From positions 1 to 35,779 of the forward strand of contig FR894500.1 in NCBI GenBank assembly GCA_000436115.1: a stretch of 35,779 nucleotides of DNA. Reading direction: 5' to 3'. The position numbers were made by a program, and so were the translations under genes. The notes below the pieces were generated by a model. It saw only the letters and a list, made by a program, of their open reading frames with translations, was not told the origin of the DNA and ran no database searches. Positions 18,401 to 25,498 of the stretch are shown here, piece by piece. This stretch comes from Firmicutes bacterium CAG:534. GTDB taxonomy: Bacteria; Bacillota; Clostridia; Lachnospirales; Lachnospiraceae. Numbering within the stretch: the first letter of the stretch is position 1; each line of letters begins with the position of its first letter.

Positions 18401-18435
18401 AGAAAGGGAGTATGACACATGAAAATCAGCTATAA
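15424..18435 (+). CDS. Large flagellar-locus protein, DUF6240-like with FliK-like C-terminus
   Basis: 1003 residues, acidic and almost wholly helical, without signal peptide or membrane segment. The body consists of poorly conserved helical units, several beginning with a phrase such as ltrENVeavckAwdiL, LTAITGSESFALQL or VTADHLFSAAALM. This resembles proteins called DUF6240 that lie next to flagellin in Lachnospiraceae. Residues about 900-970 (VVTMNSEAMGKIAVQLQ ... STELLQDCLQQ) resemble the Flg_hook domain at the C-terminus of FliK, in which a Leu-Gly-(x)-Val strand pair and a trailing LL..L helix recur. It could be a hook-length ruler; that is inference. GGAG lies 7 bases before the ATG. 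It overlaps flagellin by 17 bases. Confidence 0.7.
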   Translation: MNIILDEKQIKDAQAYTNVNKGTTTYRTPEKTGEVKNSGFALDISGTVMDNSAYTGHGRTAEEVMLDAGQEDITARRNYMAVMSNCMSDEDFAKLQEDGFHPGSTEIETVVTIVDHIKAALALSGREVVGYTDTISQEALTAITGSESFALQLQEQFCEKDIPLTRENVEAVCKAWDILQQTGNITEGSKRYLVENEMDPTPENLYMAKYSATEGADRQARGYYKDGTAGYFAEKPDVVDYEKLKPQMEKVISEAGFTVTEETLADAKWLLEKGIPLNTDTFCLFEKINDVALPMEPELFLELSAIAIADGKRPARADLSKTQTDYEKAAWLLEKTKQVSEEAVDQAADRGDAFTLRNLFAAQEAFGMSKELTKVGAENIKGRRLLEEIRLSMTVQANLRLLRQGFQIETAPLEELVEKLKEAESSYQMALTGESSKAEAMQKASLYEKTLSAVAGIKNSPAAILSELSPESTLEETYEIGKTRAADYERAQERYEKLWTAPRADMGDSLRKAFRNVDDILKDLDLEVNEENRKAVRILGYNQAQISKEHIDQIKKMDQLLTGTIRELKPGTVLSMIREGMNPMKMELSELSDFLEQQNQESSGQEMESYSKFLYQMEKQKEITEEERSAYIGIYRLIHQVEKTDDAAVGAIWQSEAGFTLENLLSAVRTAKKKHMDYTVNDDFGGLNRADTGTESISDQIERGFSLSQQTNREELKVFLEQAQDEQLQREYQSQEAQQIRKVAECEDAILKQLSDYGQSVTADHLFSAAALMRNPEEIFSQLGKYCTKAGKSDPKEEILKAGKKLLEGLESKDREGAAYEKLQEELKEELTREGFEGDHDALDIRAMSNLCKHLSFMTAMAKEENYQIPVEIGGKLTAINLKVIHKEAEESKAVVTMNSEAMGKIAVQLQMTEEGLEGFCICERKESTELLQDCLQQENGMAGSFYFATGEELDLAEFSGKHTEGRIKKPGADVLYRAAKDLIGYIQEAGNKKGSMTHENQL

Positions 18436-19519
18436 CGCATCAGCGGTAACCGCTAACAATGCATTAACCAGAAATGATAACAGTCTTCAGGAATCCCTGG
18501 CAAGATTGTCATCGGGATTGAAAATCGTAAATGCAAAGGACAATCCGTCCGGACTAGCCATGAGCAAGCGTATGAATGCCCAGATCAAGGGATTAAATCA
18601 GGCAACGGATAATGCCGGCGACGGCGTATCGGTGATCGAGATCGCTGATGGAACGCTTTCAGAAGTCCACAGTATGCTCCAGCGTATGAATGAGCTTGCG
18701 ATCAAGGCCGGAACAGGCACCGTGACAGATGATGACAGGGCTATGATCCAGTCTGAGGTATCGCAGCTGAAGGAAGAGATCACCAGAATTGCTTCCGAAA
18801 CGGAATTTAACGGACAAAAGATCCTGGATGGCTCCTTTGACCTGAAGGGATATGCAGATCAGATCGATGCAAAGGTAACCTATTACAGTGATGATATTAT
18901 CAGCGGAGTTTATACGGTTACTTCCATGGAGGTAGAATATGAGGCAGACGGCACCATCAAGGAGGTGAAAGACTTCCAGGGCGGCACCGGCTTTCCGGCG
19001 GATGCGGAGGTAAGTCAGGTGGATGGAAATATTGTCACCATTAAAGGGGCCGACAATTTTGAGATCAAGCTCCGTCTGACAAATACCACAACTTTTACCG
19101 ATTTGAATTTGAGCCTGGAAGGCTTTGGAGCAATGGATACCCAGATCGGAGCCAATGAAGGCCAGCAGTTAGCGATCAGGATTCCTAAGGTTTCCCTGGA
19201 AAATATGGGGATTTCGGCCGTAGATATGAGCACCAGGGAAGGGGCGCAGGAAGCCATTGACAAGGTTGCAGGGGCGATTAAGTATATTTCCTCTACGAGA
19301 AGCGGGCTGGGAGCTTATCAGAACCGTTTGGAGCATACCATCAATACCCTGGATATTACCAGTGAGAACATGACCAGCGCGTATTCCAGGATTATGGATG
19401 TGGACATGGCAGAGGAAATGACGGAATATACCACCATGCAGATCCTCTCCCAGGCAAGTACCTCCATGCTGGCACAGGCAAATGAAAGACCTTCACAGGT
19501 ACTTCAGCTTCTTCAGTAA
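18419..19519 (+). CDS. hag: Flagellin
   Basis: 366 residues. The N-terminal D0/D1 helices (LQESLARLSSGLKIVNAKDN, SGLAMSKRMNAQIKGLNQA) and the C-terminal D1/D0 helices (RSGLGAYQNRLEHTINTL, ending QANERPSQVLQLLQ) are both complete. Between them is a short variable region at residues about 140-255, exposed on the filament surface. The size is that of a flagellin with a small D2 domain. It is secreted through the flagellar type III system and needs the FliS chaperone, encoded next. AAAGGGAG lies 8 bases before the ATG, within the end of the preceding gene, so translation is coupled. Confidence 0.97.
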   Translation: MKISYNASAVTANNALTRNDNSLQESLARLSSGLKIVNAKDNPSGLAMSKRMNAQIKGLNQATDNAGDGVSVIEIADGTLSEVHSMLQRMNELAIKAGTGTVTDDDRAMIQSEVSQLKEEITRIASETEFNGQKILDGSFDLKGYADQIDAKVTYYSDDIISGVYTVTSMEVEYEADGTIKEVKDFQGGTGFPADAEVSQVDGNIVTIKGADNFEIKLRLTNTTTFTDLNLSLEGFGAMDTQIGANEGQQLAIRIPKVSLENMGISAVDMSTREGAQEAIDKVAGAIKYISSTRSGLGAYQNRLEHTINTLDITSENMTSAYSRIMDVDMAEEMTEYTTMQILSQASTSMLAQANERPSQVLQLLQ

Positions 19520-19540
19520 CAGGAAAAGGTGGGAAGGGCT

Positions 19541-20017
19541 ATGACCAAGGAATTAAAACAGCAGTTTACGCTCAGGATCTCTCAGGCAAATAAGTCACAG
19601 CTTGTTGTGATCCTTTATGAGATGATGATAACGTATTTGGATGAAGCAAAGGAAGCATATGACAGACAGGACAGGGCAGGATTCCGGGAAGGGATCCGCA
19701 AGTCAAGGGGCTGTCTGATGGAGCTCATGTCATCCCTTCATTTTGAATATGAAGTGGCATCCAATCTGCTTTCCCTTTATCTGTATGCAAACAGAGAGCT
19801 TGCCAGAGCTGACATCAGAAACAGCGTCACAGAGCTTGTTCATGTGAAGGCGATCATGTCCAAACTCCATGATGCTTATGAAAAGGTAGGAGAGCAGGAT
19901 ACATCCGGTCCTATTATGGAAAATACGCAGACCGTGTATGCAGGGCTTACCTATGGCAAGAACACGCTTACGGAAAATCTATACGATCAGGGAAGTAACC
20001 GGGGTTTCCGTATTTAA
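19541..20017 (+). CDS. fliS: Flagellar export chaperone FliS
   Basis: 158 residues from the ATG at 19541, preferred over the in-frame GTG at 19529 because AAGGTGG lies 8 bases upstream. FliS binds the C-terminal D0 helix of flagellin in the cytoplasm and stops early polymerisation. The helical bundle is visible: LRISQANKSQLVVILYEMMITYLDEAK, FREGIRKSRGCLMELMSSL and the leucine-rich NLLSLYLYANRELARADI. It sits 21 bases after flagellin. The final 39 bases overlap the 3' end of the opposing yaaL-like gene. Confidence 0.9.
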   Translation: MTKELKQQFTLRISQANKSQLVVILYEMMITYLDEAKEAYDRQDRAGFREGIRKSRGCLMELMSSLHFEYEVASNLLSLYLYANRELARADIRNSVTELVHVKAIMSKLHDAYEKVGEQDTSGPIMENTQTVYAGLTYGKNTLTENLYDQGSNRGFRI

Positions 20018-20281
20018 GGTATTTTTTTGAGGAATTTCTTCAGGCAGCGGGGCAAGCCTTGCTGCCTGTTCCATTAGGAACTTATAGCGCTTCAGCACAG
20101 AATTCACTTCGTAGATGTAGCAGTCGATCAGATCCGGTTCTGTTACATTGTCAAAGCCTGCATAGGCGATCTCCAAAGCTTTTTTGGTTTCTTCAAGATC
20201 AGAGAGCAGGGCATTTCGCTTGATCTCCTCTTCTGACAGGGTGCGGTTCACCTGACAGCTCCGGCTAAAATACATTTTCAT
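19979..20281 (-). CDS. YaaL/DUF2508 family protein
   Basis: 100 residues. The core LLSDLEETKKALEIAYAGFDNVTEPDLIDCYIYEVNSVLKRYKFLMEQA, in particular the GFDNVTEPDLIDCYIYE stretch, is characteristic of DUF2508 (B. subtilis YaaL). Function unknown; small, helical and cytosolic. In Bacillus yaaL lies between recR and bofA; here bofA is also the neighbour but the two genes are divergent. GAAGGATG precedes the ATG. It converges on fliS and overlaps it by 39 bases, and has no terminator of its own before that overlap. Confidence 0.88.
   Translation of the reverse strand: MKMYFSRSCQVNRTLSEEEIKRNALLSDLEETKKALEIAYAGFDNVTEPDLIDCYIYEVNSVLKRYKFLMEQAARLAPLPEEIPQKNTLNTETPVTSLIV
20041..20068. other. Strong perfect-type hairpin inside yaaL, just past the fliS stop
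   Basis: CAGGCAGC (20041-20048) pairs with GCTGCCTG (20061-20068), and the inner GGGGC pairs with GCCTT. There is no U tract on either side. It could protect the 3' end of the flagellin-fliS transcript or slow the opposing polymerase. Confidence 0.45.
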
Positions 20282-20445
20282 AACATCCTTCTTTCCGGTG
20301 GGGTACCTTGGGCTTTTTTACATCATATTCCGGGAATAACCAATAATTACCTTTCTTTCAAAAGAGTATGAACAAAAAAATATTGTTTATTCCGTCATGG
20401 AGGAAAAAGAACAGGCATATATTCTAGCGGAGGGTGGAAAAGCAT

Positions 20446-20718
20446 ATGGAAAACCAAATGGGAATAATTTTGATCGTGGGAAGCCTTGTCATTGTTCTGC
20501 TGATCGGTCTTGTGAAAAGCAGGGCGGAATTTATCATTAATTTTGTCCTTCGGGGCGTTACGGGAATGCTGATCATTTACTTTGTCAATTTCCTTCTGGC
20601 AGAAAAAATACCTTCTCTGTGTATGGGATATAATCTGGTTACCTTTCTGGCCAGCGGCGTTTTAGGATTGCCCGGTGTGGCGCTGCTTTATGGAGTCAAT
20701 CTTTATATGAACTGGTGA
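20446..20718 (+). CDS. bofA: BofA-like pro-sigma-K processing inhibitor
   Basis: 90 residues from the ATG at 20446, which has GGAGGGTGG 8 bases upstream; the longer GTG start at 20434 lies inside that ribosome site. Two hydrophobic segments (about residues 6-20 and 29-50) and a C-terminal glycine-rich hydrophobic stretch (SGVLGLPGVALLYGVNLYM) match BofA. In B. subtilis BofA sits in the outer forespore membrane and holds back the SpoIVFB protease until the forespore signal arrives, gating sigma-K. Its presence supports a spore-former. It is divergent from the yaaL-like gene. Confidence 0.88.
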   Translation: MENQMGIILIVGSLVIVLLIGLVKSRAEFIINFVLRGVTGMLIIYFVNFLLAEKIPSLCMGYNLVTFLASGVLGLPGVALLYGVNLYMNW

Positions 20719-20742
20719 CCGGCGCTCTGCATAATCATAGGA

Positions 20743-20770
20743 AATAAAGGTGCTGCGTCAGCGCCTTATT
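20743..20770 (+). terminator. Hairpin downstream of bofA, possible weak terminator
   Basis: AATAAAGGTGCTG pairs with CAGCGCCTTATT with one bulged A and a 3-base loop. The T run is absent (TTATTGAC), so termination is uncertain. Confidence 0.4.
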
Positions 20771-20878
20771 GACATCCGGTAAAGGCTGAAAACATAAGGG
20801 TTTGCGGGGCTTTTAAAAATGAATTGGCAAAAAGAATTGTAAAATAGTAACAAAAATCAACAAATTTAAAAATATCTC

Positions 20879-20907
20879 TGGACAAGGAAGGGGCTTTTTA
20901 ATATAAT
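20879..20907 (+). promoter_or_regulatory. Strong sigma-A promoter of the Tad pilus operon
   Basis: TGGACA (20879-20884), a 17-base spacer and TATAAT (20902-20907). The start would be near 20914, leaving a leader of about 145 bases before the first gene. Confidence 0.75.
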
Positions 20908-21058
20908 CGGTTCTACAAACAGGAACGTTCTGAAACATCAGGTTATTTCAACGGGCTGTATTTAAGGACAGCGCACATCATGATTTCATGGGAGAATTCC
21001 TTCCAAGCATCAGCACAGTAATTGAACATTTTACACATGTACAGAAAAGGGGGTACGA
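20908..21058 (+). other. Long 5' leader of the Tad operon
   Basis: No gene is seen in the 340 bases from bofA to the TTG at 21059. Apart from the bofA hairpin and the Tad promoter, the leader holds short inverted repeats: GAACGTTC (palindrome), GCTGT/ACAGC and CATGA/TCATG. I could not match it to a c-di-GMP riboswitch or another known class. Confidence 0.4.
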
Positions 21059-22081
21059 TTGGATAAAAAGATCCTTGCGATTTTTGACGGCGAGGAGAGC
21101 TATGCATATCGTTTGATGAATTTTATTGGTGAACGGGAAAATCTTCCCTTTGAGCTTTATGTTTTCACCAACAAAGAAAGGTTTTACTCCTGTGAAAGGA
21201 TCAAAGATATTGAATGCCTCCTGATCGCAGAAAGCGCTTACGAACCAAAAGTAGAAACACTTCATATACCGCACATGATCATCTTAAGCGAGAGCGGTAA
21301 AAATCTGAATAAAGCTCTGCATCATATCAGTAAATATCAATCCAGTGAAAAGATCTTCCACCAAATTTTAGAATATTACACCGATTTATCTGAGACCATT
21401 CCCATAACGCTTCGGACAGGCCTTTCCAAAATGCAGATTTTAGGGATCTATACCCCTATCGGCAGGTGTCTCCAGACAACATTTTCCCTTACCCTGGGAC
21501 AGATGCTTGCCAGAAAACACAAAACGCTGTATCTGAATTTTGAAACCTACTCCGGCTTTGCCAAATTAATGAACAGACAGTATGAAGGAGATCTGTCGGA
21601 TCTGATGTATTATTTTGAATGTGCAAGGGAAAAGCTTTCCTATCGGCTTCAAAGCATGGTGGAAACCGTAAACGGACTGGACTTTATCCCACCTGCGGAA
21701 ATTTATCAAAATCTTTCCGGAATCCGGGGAAATCAGTGGGTTGATCTGTTTGGAGAAATTGAAAAGAGCAGCAGCTATGAATTTCTGATCCTGGATCTTG
21801 GGGAAGGACTTCAAGACCTGTGGGAGGTGCTCAGGAGCTGCAGCCATATTTATACGATCACCCGGGAAGACGGACTGGCCATGGCAAAGATCGATCAATA
21901 TGAAAAGATACTGGAAACCATGCAGTACGGCGACATCAGTGCAAAGACAACCAAGTGGAAGCTGCCGGTATTCCGGGAACTGCCCAAAAACTTTGAAGAA
22001 CTGACATACGGAGATCTGGCAGCCTATATAAAAAAGAAGGTCTTACCGGAGCTGCTGCCGGAGGAGGATTTCAATGGATAA
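21059..22081 (+). CDS. TadZ/CpaE-like protein with decayed P-loop
   Basis: 340 residues. The first 110 residues resemble a receiver-like domain; residues from about 125 form a MinD/ParA-like fold (IYTPIGRCLQTT 130-141, then LARKHKTLYLNFE and YEFLILDLGEG). Normal TadZ/CpaE has KGGVGKTT; here the P-loop is YTPIGRCLQTT and lacks the Lys. TadZ localises the pilus machine at a pole, and some forms have an altered Walker A. Start: TTG with AGGGGG 5 bases upstream; I see no better ATG. The ORF overlaps the cpaF-like gene by 8 bases and heads the operon. Confidence 0.75.
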   Translation: MDKKILAIFDGEESYAYRLMNFIGERENLPFELYVFTNKERFYSCERIKDIECLLIAESAYEPKVETLHIPHMIILSESGKNLNKALHHISKYQSSEKIFHQILEYYTDLSETIPITLRTGLSKMQILGIYTPIGRCLQTTFSLTLGQMLARKHKTLYLNFETYSGFAKLMNRQYEGDLSDLMYYFECAREKLSYRLQSMVETVNGLDFIPPAEIYQNLSGIRGNQWVDLFGEIEKSSSYEFLILDLGEGLQDLWEVLRSCSHIYTITREDGLAMAKIDQYEKILETMQYGDISAKTTKWKLPVFRELPKNFEELTYGDLAAYIKKKVLPELLPEEDFNG

Positions 22082-23234
22082 AGCACAGATTACGATATTA
22101 CAGGAACAGATCATGGAAAGAATGGATCTTTCCAAACAGCTTTCAGGGGAAGAGATCCGGGAGATGATAGATAAACAGCTAATGGCAGAGGGAAAAAGAC
22201 GTTATCTGGAACTGGCTGTCAGAGAAAAGATCCGAAAGGATATTTTTCATTCTATCCGTCAGCTTGGGATTTTGCAGGAGCTCATTGAAAATCCTGAAAT
22301 AACGGAAATCATGGTAAACGGAACGGAGGGGATCTTCATTGAACGGTTTGGAAAGCTGGAACAGACAGACTTTTCCTTTGAATCGGCGGACAAGCTGAAG
22401 CAGGTGATCTGGCAGATCACGGCAGGCTGCAACCGGGTGGTAAACGAGGCCTCCCCTATTGTAGACGCCAGACTGTCGGATGGAGCCAGGGTCAATGTGG
22501 TGCTTGATCCCATTGCTTTAAATGGGCCGATCCTGACGATCAGGCGTTTCCCAAAAGAGCCTATTACAATGGAAAAGCTGGTAGAAATGGGATCGGTGCT
22601 GCCGGAATGCAGAGATTATCTGATGGAAAAGGTAATGGAGGGATGCAACATTCTGGTAAGCGGCGGAACCGGCTCCGGCAAAACAACCTTTTTAAATGTT
22701 CTTTCCCGGTATATCCCGGCGTCAGAGCGTGTGATCACGATTGAGGACAGTGCAGAGCTGCAGCTTAAGGGGATTCCCAACCTGGTCAGGATGGAAACCA
22801 GAAATGCCAATGTGGAAGGTTGCAGAGAAATCACGATCCGGGATCTGATCCGGGCGGCTCTCCGTATGAGACCGGACAGGATTATCGTGGGAGAGGTAAG
22901 AGGCAAGGAAGCGGTGGATATGCTGCAAAGCGTTAACGTAGGGCACAGCGCCATGACAACGGTTCATGCCAACAGTGTCCGGGATGTGGTAAGCCGTCTG
23001 GAGACCATGGTATTAATGGGAATGGAAATGCCCATTATGGCCATCCGAAAACAAATTGCAGCAGGCTTTGATGTAATGGTACACCTGGGAAGGTTAAAGG
23101 ATGGCAGGAGATGCGTTATGGAAATTGCAGAGCCTGCAGAAGTTTGCGAGGGTGAAGTAAAGATGAAAACAAAATACCGGTTTGAAGGACAGGGGGCCAT
23201 GAGGGGTGCAAAGGGAAAGCGGCAGGAAGGATAA
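22074..23234 (+). CDS. tadA: TadA/CpaF-type pilus assembly ATPase
   Basis: 386 residues. A secretion ATPase (GspE/VirB11-like) that powers Flp pilus assembly. The N-terminal part contains the ITEIMVNGTEGIFIE segment. The motor domain has Walker A GGTGSGKTT (197-205), an Asp box TIEDSAELQL (222-231), Walker B DRIIVGEVRG (268-277, catalytic Glu274) and the His box TTVHAN (295-300). All catalytic residues are present. No Zn site of the T2SS GspE type is seen. The start lies within the end of the tadZ-like gene, so translation is coupled. It ends 16 bases before the tadB start. Confidence 0.95.
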   Translation: MDKAQITILQEQIMERMDLSKQLSGEEIREMIDKQLMAEGKRRYLELAVREKIRKDIFHSIRQLGILQELIENPEITEIMVNGTEGIFIERFGKLEQTDFSFESADKLKQVIWQITAGCNRVVNEASPIVDARLSDGARVNVVLDPIALNGPILTIRRFPKEPITMEKLVEMGSVLPECRDYLMEKVMEGCNILVSGGTGSGKTTFLNVLSRYIPASERVITIEDSAELQLKGIPNLVRMETRNANVEGCREITIRDLIRAALRMRPDRIIVGEVRGKEAVDMLQSVNVGHSAMTTVHANSVRDVVSRLETMVLMGMEMPIMAIRKQIAAGFDVMVHLGRLKDGRRCVMEIAEPAEVCEGEVKMKTKYRFEGQGAMRGAKGKRQEG

Positions 23235-23250
23235 GGAAGGTCTGATTGTG

Positions 23251-23967
23251 ATGACCATGCGGGAAAAGGGCTGTCTGGCCCTGAAAAGCGTACTGGTGGT
23301 GTGTCTTTTCAATTACTTTTTTTATAAAGAGCTTTGGGCAGTTCCGGTGCTCATTCCGGTAGGCGGCTTTTACTATTTTCTGGAAAGAAAAAGGCTGCTG
23401 CAGGAAAAAAGGGAAGAGGTTAAGGAACAATTTAAGGAGCTGATGCTTCTTGCCTCCACAGGACAAAAGGCAGGCTATTCCACAGAAAATGCTTTTCTTT
23501 CAGGGTATGGAGATATGAAAAGACTGTATGGAGGGCAGAGTACGATCTGCCGTATGCTGCAAAGACTGAAAACGGGAATGGAAAATCATACAGATTTCGG
23601 GAAAATGTGGAGACAGATGGGACAGGACGTGGATATACCGGAGATCGAGGAATTTGCCAGGGTATATGAGGTGGCATACAAAAGCAGTGGAAATATGTCT
23701 GCGGTGATGGAAAAAACCGCAGAGATCATTATCCAAAAGCTGGAAACCAAAAAAGAAATAAGGGTACTTTTAAGTGCAAAAGTGTTAGAGCAAAAGATCA
23801 TGAATGCAATGCCGTTTCTGATCATGTTTTACATTAACATTACTTCTCCGGGTTATTTTGCAGGCATGTACCATACCCTGTGGGGCGCAGTGATCATGAG
23901 CGTATTCCTTTGCGGATATCTGGCAGCGTACGTCCTGTCGTATAAAATAGTTTCCATTGAACTGTAA
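23251..23967 (+). CDS. tadB: TadB-like inner membrane platform protein
   Basis: About 239 residues from the ATG at 23251; GTG at 23248 is an equal alternative. AAGGAAGG (23233-23240) supports either. The longer frame starting at 23206 would begin within tadA and lacks a ribosome site. One hydrophobic pair near residues 12-40, then a soluble T2SSF domain with FKELMLLASTGQKAGYSTENAF and IPEIEEFARVYEVAYKSSGNM, and two C-terminal membrane segments, as in TadB. The GspF-like domain binds the ATPase and forms the platform under the pilus. Confidence 0.85.
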   Translation: MTMREKGCLALKSVLVVCLFNYFFYKELWAVPVLIPVGGFYYFLERKRLLQEKREEVKEQFKELMLLASTGQKAGYSTENAFLSGYGDMKRLYGGQSTICRMLQRLKTGMENHTDFGKMWRQMGQDVDIPEIEEFARVYEVAYKSSGNMSAVMEKTAEIIIQKLETKKEIRVLLSAKVLEQKIMNAMPFLIMFYINITSPGYFAGMYHTLWGAVIMSVFLCGYLAAYVLSYKIVSIEL

Positions 23968-23979
23968 AGAGGAAAAGCT

Positions 23980-25296
23980 ATGAGAGGTTTAACTTCGGAT
24001 CATGCAGAAATAAAAAATATTCTGCTGCGCTTAAGGCCCTATGAAAATAAAGAGCAGATGTTTTTGCTCTATCAGAAGAAAAAGAAAAGATGGATGATCG
24101 GTCTGATCGTTGTTGGGATTGTGTCGGCATTGTATGTACATGGTGGCAGCCAAAAGGAAAAACGATTGCTGGACGGGAACCTGCTGGTTAGAAATGTGTG
24201 GGATGCAGGAAATTATCAGGTTGATCTGAACGTGAAAACAAAGGAGTGGGATCACAGCTTTTCTTACCTGGTAAAGGAAAAGGCTTATACCCGGGAGGAG
24301 GCAGAACAGCTTTACCGGAAATTTGCAGGAGAATTACCGTCCCTGATCTGTGGGGGAAACCAGACCCTGCAGGAGGTAACAGAGGATCTGAAGCTTGCAA
24401 ATGCTTATAAGGATTATCCGTTTATGGTCTCCTGGAGCAGTACGGATCAGGACCGGGTAAGCAGCAGGGGAAAAGTAAACAGGAAAGGTCTTGAAGACGA
24501 GGGACAATGGGTCACGTTACATGCGCTGGTCAGGGAAGTGGATACCGGTTTGGAACAGGAGCTGACACTTAAGGTGTTTTTAGCGCCTGAGAAGCTTTCT
24601 GAGGAGGAATTGTTTTTCAGACGGGTGGAAGAAAGTGTGATCAGCATGGATAAAGTCAGCGCACAGAAGGAAATAGTTACACTTCCTGTATCCGTTGAAG
24701 GAAAGGAGCTGACCTGGAAGGAAACAAAACAGGATCACAGTATCTTTATCCTGCTCCTGTTTGGAGCTGCCAGTCTTTTTGTAGGGAGGGCCATGGATCA
24801 TGATCTGCAAAAGGCAGACAGGAAAAGGCTAAAGGAGCTGCAAAAGGAATATCCTGAATTTGCAGGCAGGTTAAGGCTGTACCTCTGTGCGGGGATGACT
24901 GCCAGAAATGCTTTTGGGAGGGTGGCACAGGACTATGCAGAGAGAACAGGAAAAAAGAAAAGGCTGTTTCTGGAAAGCGAAATGAAAATTGCATGCAACC
25001 AGTTAAGCAATGGGCTGCCGGAGGCACAGGTATATCAGGAGTGGGGAGCAAGATGCGGCGAGATGAGGTACAGAAGGCTTGGATTTCTGTTAAGCGTTCA
25101 GCTTAAGCAGGGAAATGACCGTCTGCTGCAGTTATTAGAGCAGGAGGCAGATGTGGCAAGGGAGGATCAGAGAAACCAGGCCAGAAAGGAAGGAGAAGAG
25201 GCAGGAACTAAGCTGCTCTTTCCCATGATCTTGATCCTGATTATGGTGATGCTTCTGGTGCTTTTGCCGGCATATGTGGATTTTGGAACAATTTAA
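23980..25296 (+). CDS. tadC: TadC-like platform protein with large inserted domain
   Basis: 438 residues, considerably longer than TadC (about 290-320). TM1 at about 38-56, then a region of roughly 195 residues, then TM2 at about 254-272, the T2SSF domain (about 285-410, YPEFAGRLRLYLCAGMTARNAF) and a last TM at about 413-432. The inserted region probably faces outward and contains WSSTDQDRVSSRGKVNRKG, which recalls bacterial Ig-like domains (aBig type). It may contact the pilin or cell wall. Gap of 12 bases after tadB, with GAGGAAAAG before the ATG. The domain assignment is by eye. Confidence 0.75.
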   Translation: MRGLTSDHAEIKNILLRLRPYENKEQMFLLYQKKKKRWMIGLIVVGIVSALYVHGGSQKEKRLLDGNLLVRNVWDAGNYQVDLNVKTKEWDHSFSYLVKEKAYTREEAEQLYRKFAGELPSLICGGNQTLQEVTEDLKLANAYKDYPFMVSWSSTDQDRVSSRGKVNRKGLEDEGQWVTLHALVREVDTGLEQELTLKVFLAPEKLSEEELFFRRVEESVISMDKVSAQKEIVTLPVSVEGKELTWKETKQDHSIFILLLFGAASLFVGRAMDHDLQKADRKRLKELQKEYPEFAGRLRLYLCAGMTARNAFGRVAQDYAERTGKKKRLFLESEMKIACNQLSNGLPEAQVYQEWGARCGEMRYRRLGFLLSVQLKQGNDRLLQLLEQEADVAREDQRNQARKEGEEAGTKLLFPMILILIMVMLLVLLPAYVDFGTI

Positions 25297-25315
25297 AAAG
25301 GAGGTATGGTGTGAA

Positions 25316-25498
25316 ATGAAAAAGAGAAAAGAATTATGTCAGAGAAACAGAAAAAATTGCGGCATGGGAACGGTGGAGATGATACTGATCATCGTGGTAC
25401 TGATCGGGCTTGTGCTGATTTTCAAGACACAGATCACAGAGCTTACCGGAACAGTCTTTGAAAAAATTTCAGCGGACAGTTCTGAAATCCTTTCATGA
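25316..25498 (+). CDS. flp: Flp-type major prepilin
   Basis: 60 residues from the ATG at 25316. The ribosome site AAAGGAGG ends 11 bases before, a long spacing. A positively charged leader (MKKRKELCQRNRKNC) leads to G16 | M17-G-T-V-E21, the prepilin motif with Glu at +5, followed by a hydrophobic helix MILIIVVLIGLVLIF and a short tail. The mature pilin would be 44 residues, as usual for Flp. It is presumably cut by the prepilin peptidase encoded at 27751 and assembled by TadA/B/C. It overlaps the DUF5702 gene by 4 bases (ATGA). Confidence 0.9.
   Translation: MKKRKELCQRNRKNCGMGTVEMILIIVVLIGLVLIFKTQITELTGTVFEKISADSSEILS

Noticed and set aside
20908..21058. c-di-GMP riboswitch before the Tad operon
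   Set aside because: The GEMM core boxes (such as the GCAAA and tetraloop-receptor segments) are not present; only simple repeats are seen.
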